Assembly (NCBI RefSeq): GCF_018140925.1
Contig: NZ_CP073315.1
Location: 3,038,001 to 3,102,000 of the forward strand
Direction of reading: 5' to 3'
DNA from: Psychrobacillus sp. INOP01
GTDB lineage: Bacteria; Bacillota; Bacilli; Bacillales_A; Planococcaceae
DNA length: 64,000 nt
In this document: one piece after another, positions 60,891 through 64,000 of the stretch
How positions within the stretch are numbered: position 1 is the stretch's first letter
Layout: each line of letters begins with the position of its first letter
Program-made: the position numbers and the translations under genes
The notes under the pieces: model-generated
What the model was told of the DNA's origin: nothing
The model's input: only the letters and a program-made list of their open reading frames with translations
Database searches by the model: none

Positions 60891-61565
60891 CTATTCCAGT
60901 TTCTCAACAGCTATGCCTCTAGACTTAAGTAAATCAGCGTAAAACGGATCTTTTCCTAAACAATATATGCGGTCACAAAAAGAGGTAATTTCGTTCATAT
61001 CATGAGACGTATAAATGATCATTTTTCCTTCATGTTTTGCTAAATTTACTAAGTAATTTCCTATTTCTTCTTTGGATTTCATATCTATTCCTACAGTTGG
61101 TTCGTCTAGTAGGATTAATATGGGATCGTGAATAAGACTGATTGCTAGATTTAGTTTTCTTTTCATTCCACCGGATAAGGAATCCACAGGTTCATCCCAT
61201 TTGTTTAGTTGCATATCGAGACAAAGCTGCTTGCATTCTTCTAGTGACCTTCTTTTCCATGACAGCTTTTCGAAGAACAAAAAGTTTTCTCCCACAGTGA
61301 ATTCCTCCCATAAGGAGATTTCCTGAGGGACATATCCTATTAGCTTACGGATGCTTTTAATATCTTTTGAATATGATTTACTTTCTAATTCAATACTGCC
61401 GTTGGATTGAGGTAGTACCGTTGCTAAAATTTCTAGCAGTGTAGATTTACCAGCTCCATTTTCTCCGACTAAGCCCACAACCTCACCTGGGTTTACTAGA
61501 AGATTTACATCGTTTAATATTTTATTTTTATGATAGCTTTTTTGCAGGGAACTTACTTGCAGCAC
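60891..61565 (-). CDS. ABC transporter ATP-binding protein
   Basis: ATPase of 224 residues: Walker A GENGAGKST (34-42), signature LSGGMKRKLNLA, Walker B ILILLDEPTVGID. CcmA/DRA-type exporters of drugs or peptides carry such subunits. GTG start with AAAGGAGG eight bases upstream. Overlaps the preceding permease gene by 38 bases, so the three genes form a tight operon. Confidence 0.93.
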   Translation of the reverse strand: MLQVSSLQKSYHKNKILNDVNLLVNPGEVVGLVGENGAGKSTLLEILATVLPQSNGSIELESKSYSKDIKSIRKLIGYVPQEISLWEEFTVGENFLFFEKLSWKRRSLEECKQLCLDMQLNKWDEPVDSLSGGMKRKLNLAISLIHDPILILLDEPTVGIDMKSKEEIGNYLVNLAKHEGKMIIYTSHDMNEITSFCDRIYCLGKDPFYADLLKSRGIAVEKLE

Positions 61566-62685
61566 GCTGACTACCTCCTTTAACTATTGAAATAACAATA
61601 ATGGCAGCTAAAAATCCATAAGCGATTTCACCATGTAACAATGAATAAACAGGACTGAAAGACTCTACCCATGGCCATCTACTAATAATAGAATCAATCG
61701 GGATAAATGCACCCCCACATATCGTTAGGATAAGAGAGATTGCAATGGCACAAATATAATAGAAGAAACTATTAGTGAAATTTTTAGCGAGTAGAGCAGC
61801 TAAAATATTTATCGTTACTCTAAAGCCAAGTAGTGCAATGAACAGCCGAGCACTTGGAGATGCTAAATCTAATATGTGGAGAACATATATAGTAACTACA
61901 TCCATTACAAATAGTAAAACCGTATAGAACAATAAATTCCAGTAAATATAACTATTTAATGATATTTTCGTAAAGGTCCAACGTACTTTTATTAATTTGC
62001 TATTTGCTTTTACGACCCAATCAAACAGAAATAATGTAGCGATGATTTGGAAGAAAGCCCAAATACCCCAAACAGATAGAAGCGAGGTGCTTTCACTTCC
62101 TGTTTCTGTTGGTGTCCATTGGAACGAAAAGCTTGTCGAAATTAGCTGTTTTTTTTCCTGTTTTTCTTTACTCGTTTTGAAAATTTCTTCTCGGTCCCAT
62201 TCTTCACGGGAGCCATACTTTTCGTATAAATTTTTTATTTCTGTAGCCGCTTTCGTACGAGTTGCTTCTTCCTGAACGTAGGAGCTAATCGTTTCTACAA
62301 CAGCAAAGTAAGCAAAGGATCTATTTGATGAATATGCCTCTAGTAACTGAGACCGACGATTATTTAGAATATCTTCCTCGTATCCATCCTTAATGACAAA
62401 TACACTATCGAGCTCATGTTTTTCTAATAGATCTGTAGCTTCTGGAAGGTCTAGTATGTTTACCAGTAGGTAATCTGTATCCATAATTCTTTTAACTAGA
62501 TTATCTGAAAGAGTAGTGTTTTCCTCTATTACTAAACCAATTGGAACCTTGGATTCATCCCCTAATTTATTTAACGTACTGAACGTTAATACAGTTAAAA
62601 GGAGTGGTAGCAAGAGCCATGTTAGTAAAACCTTCCATTCTTTATGCATTCGCATCATTTGTATTCCTAGAATAGCTTTCATCAT
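61528..62685 (-). CDS. ABC-2 type permease, second subunit
   Basis: Membrane protein of about 385 residues. One N-terminal segment (about 20-40), a large extracellular region (about 45-200), then about five C-terminal segments, the ABC-2/YhgE-like layout. The ATG at 62685 overlaps the upstream stop (ATGA), so GTG 62691 is less likely. Pairs with the homologous permease upstream and the ATPase downstream. Confidence 0.85.
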   Translation of the reverse strand: MMKAILGIQMMRMHKEWKVLLTWLLLPLLLTVLTFSTLNKLGDESKVPIGLVIEENTTLSDNLVKRIMDTDYLLVNILDLPEATDLLEKHELDSVFVIKDGYEEDILNNRRSQLLEAYSSNRSFAYFAVVETISSYVQEEATRTKAATEIKNLYEKYGSREEWDREEIFKTSKEKQEKKQLISTSFSFQWTPTETGSESTSLLSVWGIWAFFQIIATLFLFDWVVKANSKLIKVRWTFTKISLNSYIYWNLLFYTVLLFVMDVVTIYVLHILDLASPSARLFIALLGFRVTINILAALLAKNFTNSFFYYICAIAISLILTICGGAFIPIDSIISRWPWVESFSPVYSLLHGEIAYGFLAAIIVISIVKGGSQRAASKFPAKKLS

Positions 62686-63917
62686 TTCCACCTATCCTTC
62701 CACCGGGTTGAGATCCACAGAAGGAATAGACCCACTAAGACCTGAGTTGCTAACGATGTAAAGCTTGCATAGTTTCGTCCAACTAACACAATTTCTACAA
62801 TCCACTGGAAGCTCTCATACGAGAAGAAAAATGGCAATGCATTCTTGATGAATAAAGGAAAATAAATCGTAGGAATTAATGCTCCACTTGAAACGATCCA
62901 TATTAAAACAAAGAAAAATTGAAGTAGCAGCACTACTTTGTTAGATGAAATCCATAAATCTATGAGAGCTAAACCTATTAATAGAAGTAATCCATATAAA
63001 AGGACGAACAGGAACAGCCGGAAATAATCTAACATAAATAACTCTACTGTGAAGTATTTGCTAATTGGGATAAAAGAAATAGTAGCAAATACAATACTTA
63101 CTAGCAGAGAAACAAATATTTGTGAAACAGTCGTATGCCAATGGGTCACTCCAAGTAGCTTCCACCGATTTCGCATAGCAGCATGCGTATCTTTCCTTAA
63201 CAATGAATAGCTGCCAAATAACCAAATAGAAAATGCACTAAACCAACCAGCTACTACATAATAATTAGTGGGGGAGGTAGTTGTAATGTTCGTAACTTCT
63301 TCTTCATCTAGAATTTGTCCGCTTCCTAATGTATATAAAGTAAATTCGATGAATGTATCAAATAAAAGCTTTTCTAAATCCTCTTCAGGAATATATGTAT
63401 TACCAGCATAATCATACACAGTTAAAATATTTGCTTGAGCAGAGGAGATGTAACGCGTCATACTTTCTGCTAATTCTTTTACGATGAAGCTATCAACTGT
63501 TTTGGAGGGGTTACCTATAATCGAAAGAGAAACAGATTTTCCTTTATAGAGCTTTTTAGTGAAACCTTCAGGAAACAGGATATAAGCACTTATTTTATTG
63601 TTTTCTATTTGTTCATTGGCAGCATCTTTAGAGATAGAAAAAATGTCAATGCCTTCCTCTTTATCAATGGAAAGGGACATAAATTCTAGTAGCATTTTCG
63701 TTTCTTCTGTTTGATCTTCATCTACAAAAGCAACCGAAATAGGTGCTTTAGCTGTTGGAACTAATAAAGAGGCGACAATTCCTAGTGTGGAAGTTAATAA
63801 AAAAATAGGAAAAAGAAAAAGCAGAAGAAGCGATTTCCACTTCTTCTGAATACTTTTTCCATATTGAGTCGTAAAGAAAGCAATCTTTTTCAGTTGGATC
63901 AAGATGCATTCACTCAT
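62682..63917 (-). CDS. ABC-2 type permease, first subunit
   Basis: Membrane protein of 411 residues with the same layout as its partner: N-terminal segment (about 28-52), large outside loop (to about 215), then five or six segments. Resembles LnrM/LnrN-type (YfiM/YfiN) permeases of lipid or polyene-like antibiotic exporters, but the match is by layout only. The ribosome binding site is weak. The preceding partial gene ends 11 bases upstream, so coupling is likely. Confidence 0.85.
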   Translation of the reverse strand: MSECILIQLKKIAFFTTQYGKSIQKKWKSLLLLFLFPIFLLTSTLGIVASLLVPTAKAPISVAFVDEDQTEETKMLLEFMSLSIDKEEGIDIFSISKDAANEQIENNKISAYILFPEGFTKKLYKGKSVSLSIIGNPSKTVDSFIVKELAESMTRYISSAQANILTVYDYAGNTYIPEEDLEKLLFDTFIEFTLYTLGSGQILDEEEVTNITTTSPTNYYVVAGWFSAFSIWLFGSYSLLRKDTHAAMRNRWKLLGVTHWHTTVSQIFVSLLVSIVFATISFIPISKYFTVELFMLDYFRLFLFVLLYGLLLLIGLALIDLWISSNKVVLLLQFFFVLIWIVSSGALIPTIYFPLFIKNALPFFFSYESFQWIVEIVLVGRNYASFTSLATQVLVGLFLLWISTRWKDRWK

Positions 63918-63928
63918 TTCTTTATGAT

Positions 63929-64000
63929 TTAATATAATTCTTGTTCGAATTGTTGCATGATGTTCATTCCCCAGCTTTGCATTTCAGGGTAAATGTCTTC
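63929..64000 (-). CDS. C-terminal end of an unidentified gene (cut by the window)
   Basis: An open frame enters from the window edge and stops with TAA at 63931-63929. The visible 23 residues read EDIYPEMQSWGMNIMQQFEQ then ELY. Too short to assign; by position it would be the first visible part of the ABC transporter operon, where a regulator is common. The TAA is 11 bases before the permease start. Confidence 0.5.
   Translation of the reverse strand, partial: EDIYPEMQSWGMNIMQQFEQELY

Overview
The window looks like a chromosomal segment of a low-GC, Gram-positive, spore-former-type member of the Bacillales, most likely a Planococcaceae/Caryophanaceae relative of Lysinibacillus or Psychrobacillus. 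The grounds are AT-rich DNA, strong AGGAGG-type ribosome binding sites with frequent TTG/GTG starts, a sporulation-type sensor kinase, ComK, FosB, an RsbR-type STAS protein, and secreted SLH/SH3/subtilisin proteins. No rRNA, tRNA, CRISPR array or intact transposase was seen. The genus is inferred from gene content only.

Layout. 0-2.1 kb: an orphan PAS histidine kinase, then a decayed patch with dispersed repeats, an ORF interrupted by TAG and a possible transposase remnant. 2.4-7.0 kb: opine-dehydrogenase-like enzyme, NhaC antiporter, TauE/SafE permease and PucR regulator. 7.5-15.4 kb: a self-contained sigma-54 module. RpoN and an enhancer-binding protein precede a textbook -24/-12 promoter, which drives RidA, diaminopropionate ammonia-lyase, a YgeY-type M20 hydrolase and a D-aminoacylase. 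15.5-21.9 kb: a hydantoin/dihydropyrimidine cluster (two NCS1 permeases, a racemase, two hydantoinases). 22.1-29.2 kb: sodium/solute symporter, divergent TetR, and a CoA-transferase/3-hydroxybutyrate dehydrogenase/thiolase/MFS operon that fits ketone-body use. 30.1-37.8 kb: KdgD, ketoglutarate semialdehyde dehydrogenase, RidA, an M29-like metalloprotein, a TRAP transporter and a GntR regulator. 38.2-39.4 kb: a small sigma factor beside ComK. 39.9-43.7 kb: an Ula-type PTS with a split transketolase. 43.9-46.3 kb: RsbR paralogue and a secreted subtilase. 46.5-49.2 kb (minus strand): two GNATs, a CD3324-type protein, NUDIX and FosB. 49.6-52.1 kb: acyltransferase, GT2 glycosyltransferase and GtrA-like flippase. 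52.2-59.6 kb: secreted cell-wall enzymes (SH3-M14 peptidase, second subtilase, SLH-transglycosylase-SH3, SLH-5'-nucleotidase). 60-64 kb: small ORF, SGNH hydrolase and a three-gene ABC-2 exporter running off the end.

The first 44 kb is dominated by stacked catabolic islands, each with its own transporter and usually a regulator with visible sites: palindromic TATCAATTTGATA enhancers for the sigma-54 activator, an ATTAGACT-AC-AGTCTAAT operator for TetR, ATTGT-N3-ACAAT sites for GntR, and cre-like sequences before the CoA-transferase and TRAP operons. Most islands process nitrogenous or carboxylated small molecules (opines, D-amino acids, hydantoins, hydroxybutyrate, aldarates).

The strongest unexplained signal is a family of intergenic arrays with an approximately 21-bp period built on TTATGTGGT, at 39.6, 49.3, 57.0 and 59.7 kb. 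A second is a dispersed repeat family (CCCTGTGTAAGAAACAATT plus hairpin) found right behind the stop codons of several genes.
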